Source: Streptomyces sp. CB01580
GTDB lineage: Bacteria > Actinomycetota > Actinomycetes > Streptomycetales > Streptomycetaceae
Direction of reading: 5' to 3'
DNA: 64,000 bases
Assembly: GCF_001905795.1 (NCBI RefSeq)
Contig: NZ_LIXJ01000011.1
Location: 163,711-227,710 of the forward strand
A program made the position numbers and the translations under genes. Below are positions 15,346 to 24,009 of this stretch, in pieces. The notes beneath the pieces are model-generated. The model was not told the origin of the DNA. It made no database searches and worked only from the letters and a program-made list of their open reading frames with translations. Each line of letters starts with the position of its first letter. The stretch's first letter is position 1.

Positions 15346-16177
15346 GCCTGCTTTCGCTGAGCGCTCCGAGATGCATTCGTTCACGACCTCCGACGGCTCC
15401 CTCGCCTACCACGACGCCGGCCAGGGGCAGCCACTGGTGCTGCTCCACGCCGGGTTCTTCGACCACGAGATGTGGGACGATCAGACACGGGCGTTCGCCC
15501 CGCACTACCGGGTCGTCGCACCTGACGCCCGTGGACACGGAGCCTCCTCGAACGCGACCCGGCCGTTCCGCCCGGCCGACGACCTGGCAGCGCTCCTGCG
15601 TCATCTCGATGCCGGGCCGGCGGTGCTCGTCGGGGTCTCGATGGGCGGGGGCACCGCGGTTGATACCGCGCTCGAGCACCCCGAGCTGGTTCGCGCGGTG
15701 GTCGTCAGCGGTGTGGGGACCAGTGAACCGTACTTCGAGGATGCCTGGAGCCTGGAGGTTCTGGGGGAGCAGAACGATGCGCTGGCCGCCGGAGACATCG
15801 AGGGCTGGCTGAACGGGCACGTGCGCTTCGCGGCAGGCCCGCACCGCTCGCCCGGTGACGTCGACGCGTACGTGGCGAACTGCCTGCGCGCGATGGCATC
15901 CCGGACGATCTCCAAGCACATGGTCGGCGAACCAGACCATCGCGTACCGGTTCCGCAGACCTGGCGGCGTGCGGCATCCATCGACGTTCCCGTCCTGGCG
16001 ATCAACGGTGCCCTCGACGTGAGCGACCACATCGCGATGGCCGAGCGCCTGGTTCACACAGTCCCCAACGGCCGCGCCGTGTCCGTGGAGAACGCCGCGC
16101 ACTTCCCCAACATGGAGGACCCGGCCGGGTTCAACGTTCTCCTGGCCGAGTTCCTCGAAGCCCTTCCGCATCACTGA
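15344..16177 (+). CDS. Alpha/beta hydrolase
   Basis: 277 residues. Standard alpha/beta-hydrolase features: oxyanion-hole region LVLLHAGFFDHEMW, PDARGHGAS, nucleophile elbow GVSMGGG with serine near residue 99, acid region INGALDVSD, and the catalytic histidine in NAAHFPNMEDP. Soluble, single-domain, substrate unknown; the divergent MarR gene suggests induction by a toxic or aromatic compound. The ATG at 15344 lies inside the second operator repeat and lacks a clear ribosome-binding site, so translation from a leaderless transcript or from the ATG at 15371 (MHSFTTSDGS) is possible. Confidence 0.8.
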   Translation: MPAFAERSEMHSFTTSDGSLAYHDAGQGQPLVLLHAGFFDHEMWDDQTRAFAPHYRVVAPDARGHGASSNATRPFRPADDLAALLRHLDAGPAVLVGVSMGGGTAVDTALEHPELVRAVVVSGVGTSEPYFEDAWSLEVLGEQNDALAAGDIEGWLNGHVRFAAGPHRSPGDVDAYVANCLRAMASRTISKHMVGEPDHRVPVPQTWRRAASIDVPVLAINGALDVSDHIAMAERLVHTVPNGRAVSVENAAHFPNMEDPAGFNVLLAEFLEALPHH

Positions 16178-16184
16178 CTTCGGC

Positions 16185-16830
16185 TCATCGGGGTGCGGTT
16201 GGGGCATCGATGGCCAGGCCGGTTCCGGATAAAGAACCGTTGAGGGGGTCGGGCCGGTACTGGAGTCGTGTGAGCCGGTTACGCACGAGGATCTCAAGGC
16301 GGTCGAGGGCGACGACGGCGAGGTTGGCCAGGCTACGTCTGACGTGTGCCCATACCCCCTCGACCGGGTTGAGGTCGGGGGAGTGGGCAGGCAACAGGAA
16401 CAGCGTCAGCCACTTACGCTCGGCGATCAACTCACGCATCGCCTGGGAGACGTGGGTGTTCAGCCGGTCCCAGACCAGCACAATGGGTGCCTTGAGCAAT
16501 TGGTGGGCGCCGTCGAGAAAACCGATGAAGTCGCGCTTGCCCATGCTGCGGTGTTTGTCCTTGTCTGCAGGGTGGGTGCGCAGGCAGTGGTACAGCCGGG
16601 TGCGCGAGCCGGGCCGCATTGCGATCAGCCGGCCCGGCCACCGACAGCCGTCCCGAACGCCGCCCGCTGACCGTCACCCGCGGCGTGTTGCCGCGTCGGC
16701 CCCAGGTGCGTCCGTTGGGCGGCCTTCGGGTGAAGCCTGCTTCGTCCTCGAAGCAGACGTAGCCTCTGCAGGCCGCCCGGCCCGCTGCCCCCAGGCCCCC
16801 CTGCCACCGTCCGGTCCGGGCCGGGCAAGC
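16185..16830 (-). pseudogene. IS630-family transposase, C-terminal half with frameshift
   Basis: The minus strand first reads VCFEDEAGFTRRPPNGRTWG with RGNTPRVTVSGRR, carrying the first DDE aspartate region (FEDEAGF). It then shifts frame near 16620 to RPGSRTRLYHCLRTHPAD, APIVLVWDRLNTHVSQAMRE and LLPAHSPDLNPVEGVWAHVR (second Asp and Glu region), ending LTRLQYRPDPLNG...GLAID. The helix-turn-helix N-terminus is absent. The gene is clearly dead. Confidence 0.75.
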
Positions 16831-16969
16831 CCAGACCATCGACGTCTTCATCACCGGCCCCCGCATCGCCAAGGGCGAGAGGCAGCGGCTCGTCCCCGAA
16901 CGCGACCGTGCCCTGCGGGTCGTCGCCGAGATCGACGCCGTCACCTCCGTCCTCGCAGGGAGGAGCTGA
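16815..16969 (+). pseudogene. Tail of a site-specific recombinase/integrase
   Basis: The frame reads QTIDVFITGPRIAKGERQRL, VPERDRALRVVAEIDAV then stop at 16967. In Streptomyces elements such a tail precedes a DUF6262 gene and belongs to a tyrosine-type recombinase of the Tn554 style. The remainder was replaced by the IS630 fragment. Assignment depends mostly on this gene order. Confidence 0.4.
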
Positions 16970-16971
16970 CC

Positions 16972-17448
16972 GTGGCCCGCCTCACCGAAGCGGACAAGGC
17001 CCGTAACGAGGCCGCGATCCGGGCCGCCATGGACCGCGTCCTGGTCGGCAACCTCCCGCCCGGCGGCAAAGTCGACCTGAAGACCCTTGCCACTACTGCC
17101 GACGTCACCCGCACCGGCTTCTACCCGAAGAAGAGCCGCGACGCCACTCCCAGGCCCGGGACTTACCAGCACCTCGCCGAGGAGTTCGAACAGCGGCTGC
17201 AGGAACTCCGGGCCGCCGGAGAGATCGTCGACCCGCGGGACGCCCGGGTCGACCGGCTCAAGAAGCAGGTCGACGAGCTGAAGGAGCGGGTCGTCATCCG
17301 AGATGAGCAGCCGGCCGAGCTGACCGAGTCCAAGGCCCTGGAGATCTCCCAGCCGGCTGCCCAGTACGACGAGATCAAGCGCCTGCGCACGCAGGTCGCC
17401 GAGCACTCGCCCGTACGTTCCGTACCGAATGCGCGCGACCGTCCCTGA
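16972..17448 (+). CDS. DUF6262 family protein (transposon accessory protein)
   Basis: 158 residues. The GTG is preceded by GGGAGGAGCTGACC and lies two bases after the integrase stop. VARLTEADKARNEAAIRAAM, GGKVDLKTLATTADVTRTGF and YPKKSRDATPRPGTYQHLAE make a short helix-turn-helix-like head, followed by a coiled coil (DRLKKQVDELKERVVIRDEQ, LRTQVAE). This fits DUF6262, usually the third gene of Tn554-like elements, where it assists transposition. Its recombinase partners are gone, so it is probably a stranded accessory gene. Confidence 0.6.
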   Translation: MARLTEADKARNEAAIRAAMDRVLVGNLPPGGKVDLKTLATTADVTRTGFYPKKSRDATPRPGTYQHLAEEFEQRLQELRAAGEIVDPRDARVDRLKKQVDELKERVVIRDEQPAELTESKALEISQPAAQYDEIKRLRTQVAEHSPVRSVPNARDRP

Positions 17449-17901
17449 CGGCCTCTGTGCGGCCACGGGAGGGCGCCGACGCGGGCGGCGAGGGCGCGGA
17501 GCTCGGGTGGTCGCCAGCGCCGTACGTTCCGTGCCGGCAGCATGGCGAGAGGAAGCCGCGTGATGGATACAGCCGGCCGCGACGAGGCGTCGGCCCTTGG
17601 CTCCCTACGGCCAGTTCGAGCCCGTGTCACCGGGCCGGACAGCGGCACCGGCCTCGAACCGGTGCACCGGCTCGCCCAGCAGGAACCCGGAGACGCCAGC
17701 GACACAGCGACGGAGCACCAGCGCCCGCAGGTTCGGGACGCAAAGCCCGACGCGTGATCCGTGCCCGGATCGGCACGCACCTGACGCTGCCCAGCCAACT
17801 GCCGCTTCTTCGGGGTGATGAGGACAAGCACGGATGCGGACGGCCAAGGCGTTGTGGGCGTAGTTCGCCGCGCTGTTGCCGGTCCGGTGACAGGGTGGTG
17901 T
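17449..17901. other. Gap without a supported gene
   Basis: Open frames exist on both strands but all have the low-complexity composition of GC-rich noncoding DNA, and no motif was recognised. Confidence 0.3.
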
Positions 17902-18453
17902 TCAACCTGTGTGTCCGCGGGCGGGCGCCGCGAGCCCGGTCAGGTCCCACACCCGTACTGTCTTGTCGTTGCTGCCGGTGACGGCGACGGGCCGACCGTC
18001 CAGCAGGGTCGTTGCCGCTCCCCAGACCATGCCCTTGTGGCCTTCCGAGGGTTCGCCGATTGGCCGGCCGGTGACCGGGTCCCAAATCCGTACCGTCCCG
18101 TCCCCGCTGCCGACCAGGGACGGCTCGCCCACATGTTGGCCCGTGGCCAGGTCCCACATCTGTATGAGATGGCTCCCGCCTCCAGATATGGCGACGGGAC
18201 GACCACTGACCAGGGCTGTCGCCACCGACCATACTTCGCCATTGCAGATGAGACCCTTGTGGCCGACCAGGGGTCCACCCACAGGTCGGCCATCGCTGAG
18301 GTCCCAGATACGGACCGTCTCGTCGTGGCTGCCGGTGACGGCGACGGGTCGGCCGTCCACCACGGCTGTCGCCAGCGACCAGATGCCGTGTTCGTGGCCG
18401 GTCAGGGTGGATCGGAGTCGAGTGGTCGTATCAGCACGCGCGTTGCCGGACAT
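17902..18453 (-). pseudogene. WD40-repeat protein, C-terminal remnant
   Basis: From the ATG at 18453 there are three to four WD40 blades, each with the pattern W(S/G)xATAxVxGRPVAVTGSxDxTVRIWDL, separated by GRPVGGPLVGHKG-type turns. One blade is shortened between GEPSLV and GSGDGTVRIWD, which suggests an internal deletion. A WD40 propeller normally has seven blades, so most of the protein is missing. Upstream lies IS5 debris in another frame. Actinomycete relatives are often fused to kinase or XRE/NACHT-type modules; none is present here. Confidence 0.6.
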
Positions 18454-18475
18454 GAATGACACGATAGAGGTGCCA

Positions 18476-18780
18476 CTCATGCAGCTGGCCGCGGTCGTCC
18501 ATGTCCAGCAGACCGGCCTTGCACGGTTCGACCAGGAGGGCATCGTGAAGGCGGGGCCAGATGCCGGCGCCGGTCCGGTCCCGCGACGGCGCCAGGCCGT
18601 CACACCGCTGCACCGACCTGTTCGGCCGGAACTTCCCGCCGGCTCACGCTCTTGCACAGCACGTAGACGATGCCCCGCAACGCAGCCCGGTCATCCGCCG
18701 GCAACCGTCCGGGATACCGATGCCGCCGAGGCGGACGGGCAGGAAACGACGGGGCTACACGTTCCCACAGGTCGTCAGTG
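18476..18780 (-). pseudogene. IS5-family transposase, N-terminal fragment with frameshifts
   Basis: Minus strand: DDLWERVAPSFPARPPRRHR, YPGRLPADDRAALRGIVYVL, CKSVSRREVPAEQVGA, then in another frame WPRLHDALLVEPCKAGLLDM, DD. This is the head of IS5-type transposases with at least one frameshift. It abuts the WD40 remnant, suggesting that insertion and later decay beheaded that gene. Confidence 0.6.
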
Positions 18781-18917
18781 TCGGCGTACGACCTCAGCTC
18801 CTCAGCTCCCCAATCGCGTACGAATGAACGTCCCCAGCTGTATCGCCCCCCGCCTGGCGGCGCCCGCGCACCGAGGGCGACCTCGCATCAGGCCCTGGTC
18901 CCGGCCCAATACGGCCC

Positions 18918-19409
18918 TCAGGAGCCCTCCACGAAGCGCGCACCCGGCCCGGGCGTACGGCAGATGTCTTCCGGGGTGAGGTGGCTGTGCCCAGCAGTGC
19001 ACTCGAGGACGATCCTGACGGGCTCGTCGCATGGGCTCGCACCGTGGACGGGCCGGTGGCGGACGATGACCGACGGCCCCTGCGGGTCGGCAAAGTACGT
19101 GTCGCCCCATTCCAGGAGCGCCACGAGCGTGGGTCGCAACGCGCGGCCCTGCTCGGTGAGCTCGTAGGCGAAGCGCTGCCGATCTCCGGGTTCCTGATAC
19201 GGCACGCGGCGCATTACTCCCGCGGCCATCAAGGTGTCGAGCCGAGTCGCCAGGAGATTTCTGGCGATCCCGAGGCGGGAGTGGAACTCCCCGAACCGGC
19301 TCGCGCCGTCCAGCGCTTCACGCACGATCAGTAGCGACCAGCGCTCCCCTACTACTGAGAGGGCGCGTGCCACCGAGCAGTTCCCTGGGTCGATTCGCCG
19401 TGTCTCCAT
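18918..19409 (-). CDS. HxlR family transcriptional regulator
   Basis: 163 residues. The N-terminus MXTRRIDPGNCSVARALSVVGERWSLLIV carries the single cysteine and the ERWSLLI segment typical of HxlR winged-helix proteins, followed by SRFGEFHSRLGIARNLLATR, the recognition helix, and a wing QEPGDRQRFAYELTEQGRAL. The protein is divergent from a tautomerase gene; two similar palindromes lie in the 93-bp gap. HxlR proteins often respond to reactive electrophiles or redox change through the cysteine. It probably represses the tautomerase and itself. Confidence 0.8.
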   Translation of the reverse strand: METRRIDPGNCSVARALSVVGERWSLLIVREALDGASRFGEFHSRLGIARNLLATRLDTLMAAGVMRRVPYQEPGDRQRFAYELTEQGRALRPTLVALLEWGDTYFADPQGPSVIVRHRPVHGASPCDEPVRIVLECTAGHSHLTPEDICRTPGPGARFVEGS

Positions 19410-19426
19410 GGGACGAGTGTAACGAC

Positions 19427-19489
19427 CTGAGTTTACAAGCTGAACTTAGCCCGCATAGACTTCGGCCTGAGTTGAAGAACTAAACTCAG
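19427..19489. promoter_or_regulatory. Two HxlR-type operator palindromes
   Basis: Site 1 (19427-19449) has half-sites CTGAGTTT and AACTTAG; site 2 (19467-19489) has CTGAGTT and AACTCAG with a nine-base centre. Each is 23 bp and their starts are 40 bp apart. Site 2 ends two bases before the ribosome-binding site AGAAGGAGG of the tautomerase gene. Both fall between divergent starts. Confidence 0.7.
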
Positions 19490-19502
19490 AAGGAGGTCGA
19501 CC

Positions 19503-20000
19503 ATGCCCATGCTCGACGTGTACATCCCCGCAGGTGCTCTCCAGCCGGACGCCGAGGCGGCGTTGCTGAATCGAATCACCGAGATCCTCATCCGCAACGA
19601 GGGATTCGACCCCGCCGACCCGGTGAGCCGTTCCGTCTCCTGGCTCTGGCTGCACCGACCGGCCGGCGTCTACGTCGGCGGAGAACTCGTGGACGCACCT
19701 CGCTACAAGATCGTCCCGTCCGTCCCCGAGGGCCAGCTCGATGAGCAGAAGCGTGCGAGCGTCATCGCCGAGGTCACCGAGGCGATCCTCGATGCCGAAA
19801 ACGGTGCCTGGCCGCGTGAGGCCGGCCGGATCTGGGTGTTTCCTACCGAGATCCCCGAGGGCCACTGGGGCGGCTGGGGCCAGATCAGGCCGCTCGCGAC
19901 GATCCTCGCCCGGCTCAGCGGCGGCGACACCAAGCGGGCCCGTACGCTCGCGCGTGAGCGGATCGCTGCCAGCCGAGCCGAACACACCCGCCTGCCCTGA
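19503..20000 (+). CDS. Tautomerase family protein
   Basis: 165 residues with a near-perfect Shine-Dalgarno (AGAAGGAGGTCGACC) before ATG. The start MPMLDVYIPAGALQPDAEAA matches tautomerase-superfamily proteins in which proline at position 2 is the catalytic base after removal of methionine. A second beta-alpha-beta unit is present (YKIVPSVPEGQLDEQKRASV followed by RIWVFPTEIPEGHWGGWGQI), so it is a fused two-domain form rather than a short 4-oxalocrotonate tautomerase. It probably isomerises enol/keto substrates; regulation by the adjacent HxlR gene is likely. Confidence 0.8.
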   Translation: MPMLDVYIPAGALQPDAEAALLNRITEILIRNEGFDPADPVSRSVSWLWLHRPAGVYVGGELVDAPRYKIVPSVPEGQLDEQKRASVIAEVTEAILDAENGAWPREAGRIWVFPTEIPEGHWGGWGQIRPLATILARLSGGDTKRARTLARERIAASRAEHTRLP

Positions 20001-20097
20001 TGAGCGGTGAACGAACCGGGGAACGAAGCGGTCGGTAACACAGCCGGGTAGAGCCACCCCCTCCATTGCGAATCGGCTTCCGGCAGGGCAGCCAGGT

Positions 20098-20390
20098 ATG
20101 CGGCTCCCCGCCGACCAGAAGCGGGCGGAACGGGAACGTGAAGCCACAGCCGCAGCCGCAGCCGCAGCCGCCGCTGACGCGGCCCGTCGGGCCGCACCGT
20201 GCGAGGACTGCGGGCGGCAGCGGTCGGCCGGGCTCTGCGAGGCGTGCTGCCGCGGTGAGCGGCCGGCACGGTCGCAGCCAACGCGGGCTCCCGACCGCGG
20301 CCCGGGACGGCGCGTCGATCCGCAGGGGGCCCGGGCCGCCGCCGTCGCCTCCCACACGTCGACCGAGACCTCCACCACGGCGTCCGCCCT
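20098..20390 (+). pseudogene. Ala-rich, zinc-ribbon protein remnant
   Basis: The plus strand reads RLPADQKRAEREREATAAAA with an alanine run encoded by tandem GCCGCA units (about 20146-20170), then CEDCGRQRSAGLCEACCRGE, a four-cysteine zinc-ribbon-like set. Similar pieces occur in larger Streptomyces DNA-binding or hypothetical proteins. No credible start with ribosome-binding site, and the frame runs into the Ku remnant. Confidence 0.35.
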
Positions 20391-20690
20391 CGCGTTGATC
20401 CATCGGGCTCATCTCGTTGCCGGTCGCGCTGTACACCGCCACCGGCAGCCACACGATCCGCTTCCACCGGCTCCAGCGCGGCACCGCCGACCGGGTTCGC
20501 AACCGCCGCGTCAACGAGCGCACCGGCGGCGAGGTCGACCTCGGCGACATCGTCAAGGACTACGACACCGGCAGCGAGTACGTGATCGTCGAACCGGGCG
20601 AACTCGACGACATCGCGCCCGGCCGGTCCAAGGCCATCGAGGTCCAGGGGTTCGTCGACCTCGACGCGGTCGACCCGATCTTGATCGGCA
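20391..20690 (+). pseudogene. Ku-like DNA end-binding protein, internal fragment
   Basis: The frame reads SIGLISLPVALYTATGSHTI, RFHRLQRGTADRVRNRRVNE, VDLGDIVKDYDTGSEYVIVE and AIEVQGFVDLDAVDPI, closely following the N-terminal part of bacterial Ku (beta-barrel start, lysine/arginine turn, D/E-rich hinge). Ku binds DNA ends in non-homologous end joining. After DAVDPI the sequence switches to an IS5 transposase head, and the first residues before SIGLISL are also missing. So this Ku copy cannot be functional; Streptomyces usually keep others. Confidence 0.65.
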
Positions 20691-20694
20691 GTGT

Positions 20695-20815
20695 GTCCGG
20701 GGTGCCTGTTGATTTCGTTCCCGACGATCTGTTGGAGCGGGTGGCTCCGCTTTTGCCACCCGTTCCCGAGCGGCGTCGCCGCCACCCCGGACGGCTGCGT
20801 GAACCGGAGAGGAGG
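20695..20815 (+). pseudogene. IS5-family transposase head inside the Ku remnant
   Basis: VPDDLLERVAPLLPPVPERR and RRHPGRLR on the plus strand match the beginning of IS5-type transposases (related to the fragment at 18476-18780). It follows the Ku fragment after about 20 bp and decays after 35 residues. From 20816 to 20986 no gene is recognised. Confidence 0.55.
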
Positions 20816-20986
20816 GTAGGCAAGGGCGGACCGGAGGAGATCTGCGCGACCTTCCCGATCGCCCGGGGCGAGAGGCCGGCAGAGGTCGGTGGTGTCGAAC
20901 AGGGCTTCCACAGCGAGTCGCTGGCGTGGCCGGTCGTCGGCTGAGCCGGCCAGTGGCCCCTCGCGCCCCGTGCGCGGGCGGCCGGA

Positions 20987-21634
20987 TCAGCAGGCGGAGG
21001 CCCCGGTCGGGGTCTGCAGGTCGTATCGGACGATGCTCGCGTTCTCCTTGAACGAGATCCCCACGTTCCCGATGGCGCCGTTCCCCTCGTACTGCGACCA
21101 GCTGATGGTCTTGACGTCGCCGGGCCCCACCTGCCTGCCGAGCGACATGACCATCAGACGCCCGGTGCACGAAGAGGCGGAACTGCCGCCGCCGGAGGGC
21201 GGGTTCACCTCGACCAGCGCTGAGCCGTCAACGGTGAATTGCTGTTGGTCGACCGTCTCCACCGTGTAGCCCTGCTTCGGCTTCGCCCCGTCCATGACGG
21301 TGGTGAAGGAGACGTCGAAATAGCCGACGTGGACGGTCACGGGCTCACAGAGCTTCGGCGGCCCGCCGAACTCGATGGGCAGGTAGCCAGTCACGCTGCG
21401 CCCACGCAGATTGCTGTCCAGCCAGTCCTTGTCACCCCGGACACAGGAAGGTGTGGGGGACGGAGGCGCCGCGGGGGTGGCAGCGACGGAGGACGGCGGA
21501 CTCGCCGACGTGGACGAGGAGGCGCCCGGGGCGGCGGCGTCGCCGCTGCCGCAGCCGGAGAGGCTGAGTGTTCCCGCCAGGACGGCGAGCAGGGCGATGA
21601 CCCGTAACGGTGATGGTCCTGCCTGGTCTGTCAC
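20987..21634 (-). CDS. Secreted lipoprotein of unknown function
   Basis: 215 residues from a GTG. A signal peptide (VIALLAVLAGTLSLSGC) ends in a lipobox LSGC, then a Ser/Ala/Pro-rich linker and a compact domain with four cysteines (PSCVRGDKDW, PKLCEPVTV, SSCTGRLMV and C-terminal GASAC). Text such as YLPIEFGGPPKLCEPVTVHV and FTVDGSALVEVNP suggests a beta-sandwich. It is predicted to be surface-anchored. No operon partners, and the ribosome-binding site is weak; the start is chosen because it gives a standard signal length. Confidence 0.65.
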   Translation of the reverse strand: MTDQAGPSPLRVIALLAVLAGTLSLSGCGSGDAAAPGASSSTSASPPSSVAATPAAPPSPTPSCVRGDKDWLDSNLRGRSVTGYLPIEFGGPPKLCEPVTVHVGYFDVSFTTVMDGAKPKQGYTVETVDQQQFTVDGSALVEVNPPSGGGSSASSCTGRLMVMSLGRQVGPGDVKTISWSQYEGNGAIGNVGISFKENASIVRYDLQTPTGASAC

Positions 21635-22287
21635 CGGGCCATGCTGACCGACCGGCACAGGCGAGTCAACAGGGCCCACGCCCCCGGCCGGCCCGGCTGC
21701 GGGGCGGCGGCCCGAACCACTGCCCCGCCACCTCACTTTCCTGCCGTACCTGGCCCTACGGCGGTCTCGGCCGGGTCGGGCTGTGCGACAGGTGCGCCGT
21801 CATCGAACGTGATGCGTACTGTGTGCTGGGTTCCTCTGCCGACGTATCGAGTGCATCGGCGAACCTGTTGTACGCGGTGGCCGCCAGGGCCCAGTCGGCG
21901 GTGAGGAACTCGGCCTGGTCGTGGGTGTCCGACAGGGCGAGCAGGAGCGCGATCAGCGACCGCGGGACAACGCGACACGCACGCGCCCGGCCCTGATGTC
22001 GTCGACGTTCGGCGGGGGTACGGAAGTGTGTCTGATTGGTGCTCAGTCCGGTGAAGCACTCTCATGTGTCGCGGTGGCACACAAGCTCCGCCAGGTCGAC
22101 ACCGGTCAGGAATCGACTGCATCGACGTTTCCTACTGAAAGCGAAAGAGCCCTGCCCCCGGCATTGCAGCTTCCGGGGTCAGGGCTTTCCAGTGCCGCAG
22201 AGGGGCAGCGGGAGCAGCGTGCAGGGGTCAGCCTGACCAACGAGCCGAAGCACGTCCACGTCGGCCAGGCACCTCGCTGAAGCGAGG
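21635..22287. other. Gap with a possible hypothetical-gene scrap
   Basis: The minus strand between about 21770 and 21990 can be read as LIALLLALSDTHDQAEFLTADWALAATAYN, shown here only in part as LTADWALAATAYNRFADALD, which looks protein-like but has no start or convincing end. The rest, including 22000-22287, shows nothing recognisable. Confidence 0.3.
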
Positions 22288-22794
22288 TCAGCGGACGTCG
22301 AACGAGTGGGTGGAGTACCCGTTGGTGGCGTTGCAGGCGACGAGCCTGGCGAATGCGTTGGCCCCGGTGCCGTAGGGGTTCAGGCACTTGTTGTGCGCCT
22401 GGCTCTTCAGCAGGTACCGGCTGGGCTTGTTCGAGTCGTCCAGGGAGAAGACCTGCTCGTCCCACCGGGGGTCACACGGACGCTGCTGGAGGGCTTCCGC
22501 GTCGCCGCCGCCCAGAGCAGTGACACACATGTCGCTGTTGAGGTTGCGCAGCACGAAGGTCGTGCTGGTAACCGGATCAATGGCCCACTTCTGGGCCAGT
22601 TCGTCCGTGTCGTTCTGGTACTGGATCTGGGCACCGCCGACCGTGGAGTTGGTGGCGACGCCGAGGACGAAACCGGTTTGCCAGTTGCGGACCTTGGTGC
22701 CGCTCAACGGTCCCGTCGCGTTGGCCGTGCCCGCCCCGAGTACGGTCGCAGCCAGCGTTACGGCGACGCCGACGCAGGCAGATCGAATGCGCAT
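22288..22794 (-). CDS. Secreted ricin-type beta-trefoil lectin-like protein
   Basis: 168 residues. GAGGAGTCCTCC lies directly before the ATG. A signal peptide (residues 1 to about 26, ending ANA-TGP) precedes one ricin-type trefoil domain: GFVLGVATNSTVGGAQIQYQ, LAQKWAIDPVTST, SDMCVTALGGGDAEALQQRP, and HNKCLNPYGTGANAF with QxW-like and Cys pairs typical of the repeats. No enzymatic domain is attached, so it is probably a free carbohydrate-binding protein. It seems monocistronic. Confidence 0.75.
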   Translation of the reverse strand: MRIRSACVGVAVTLAATVLGAGTANATGPLSGTKVRNWQTGFVLGVATNSTVGGAQIQYQNDTDELAQKWAIDPVTSTTFVLRNLNSDMCVTALGGGDAEALQQRPCDPRWDEQVFSLDDSNKPSRYLLKSQAHNKCLNPYGTGANAFARLVACNATNGYSTHSFDVR

Positions 22795-23156
22795 GGAGGA
22801 CTCCTCTGTTCTGCACTAATCACTGAGCGTGTTCATTTAGGTACGAACAGTAGCGGCTTCGGGGTTGGGAATGCCGCCCATAACCGAAGACCACGATGAA
22901 AGACCGCAAATGGTGGAACGCGACCGCTCGGGTTCCGGCAAGCGTGCTTCGGTCAGTGGACGGCTGTCACACTCCGCTGCCAGCCGTCCATTCCCCCACA
23001 GACCGGGCATCCTCTGGCCGCCTTCACCACGAGGCCGGGGGCCGGGCCATTCAAGCCCTGGGATTGGAAGCAGGTACTTGATCAGGCGCCCCTTTCCCTC
23101 GATCCGGTGAACCGCTGATCTGCAGGCATCGGCGGCTACCTCCTGCGGGTGACGCC
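22795..23156. other. Gap without a supported gene
   Basis: Contains the upstream region of the lectin gene (AT-richer CTAATCACTGAGCGTGTTC near 22817 may include its promoter) and otherwise no recognisable feature. Confidence 0.3.
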
Positions 23157-23960
23157 GTGTCAGTCCTGCTCCCTACCGTCCGAACCGTGCGACCTCCGCG
23201 CCCTGGCGGCGCCCGACGAACGGCGGTGGTCCTTCATGTCCCTGGTCGACGGGCTGCGCAGCCCCCACACCCCCTGCGCCGATTCCTGGACCGCGAACTG
23301 TCAGCCGGAGCGAAAGCACTGCGCGACAACTACCGCGCCCAGCACCGCGCAGATCACATCCTGCCCCCGCCGCCCGGAGTCGGCACCGAGGTCGGCATCG
23401 TCGGCAAGGCGACCGACCAGCGCCTGCGCCTGGCCTTCACTGCGGCCGCGCCCGTCGACGACGCCTCCCTGGTGGGCGTCGAGGGCACCGGCGGATTCGG
23501 TGACCGCGGCAGGGACTGCGGATGCGCGCGGTCGGCAACGAGCTCTCGGCACGCCTGACCGAGACGGTTCGACACCTGGACCTCGACAACCGCGATCTGC
23601 CGATCGACCGCGCCCAGGGCGAGGAGGAGGACCTGGCCCGCATGCTCATCGCCGCAGCCTGGTACCAGGTCCTCGCCCGCACCGCCATCGGCTTCGCCTT
23701 CACTCCGCTCGCCAAAGCGGCCCTCAAGGGCCCGGACACCTTCACCCCCATGCGGCTCCTGGAGCTCCCGCACCGCGACATCGTCACTGACGGTCGTCGC
23801 TCAGCCTTACAAGGGCGCCCACAGCCCTCTGAAGGCCCTGCGCCCCCGCACGCAGCCTGAGGACTGTGTCGACGGCCCGGCGTTCGCCGGCGCCCGCATC
23901 ACCGCCGACGCCGACCTCGCCGTCGACGGCCTGGCCGTTTCCGTTCTGGCGGCCGGCCCC
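23157..23960 (+). pseudogene. Conserved Streptomyces hypothetical protein, multiply frameshifted
   Basis: Coding-like pieces lie in different frames: FLDRELSAGAKALRDNYRAQ and TEVGIVGKATDQRLRLAFTA (about 23280-23520), MRAVGNELSARLTETVRHLD to FTPMRLLELPHRDIVTD (23522-23790), and GAHSPLKALRPRTQPEDCVD, GPAFAGARITADADLAVDG (about 23800-23930). Together they resemble one helical protein of about 260 residues seen in Streptomyces mobile regions. At least two frameshifts separate them. Function unknown. Confidence 0.5.
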
Positions 23961-24009
23961 GGTGGGACGGGCGTCGGAGGCGTGGGGGACCGGGCCGGGC
24001 CCGCTGTTC

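Noticed and set aside
15286..16297. Extending the MarR gene upstream to give 494 residues
   Set aside because: The extra part is antisense to the alpha/beta hydrolase; the ATG at 15286 gives a normal MarR length.
20146..20170. GCCGCA tandem units as a CRISPR-like or regulatory repeat
   Set aside because: It is a short alanine-codon run inside a protein-like frame, with no spacers. No CRISPR array was seen anywhere in the window.
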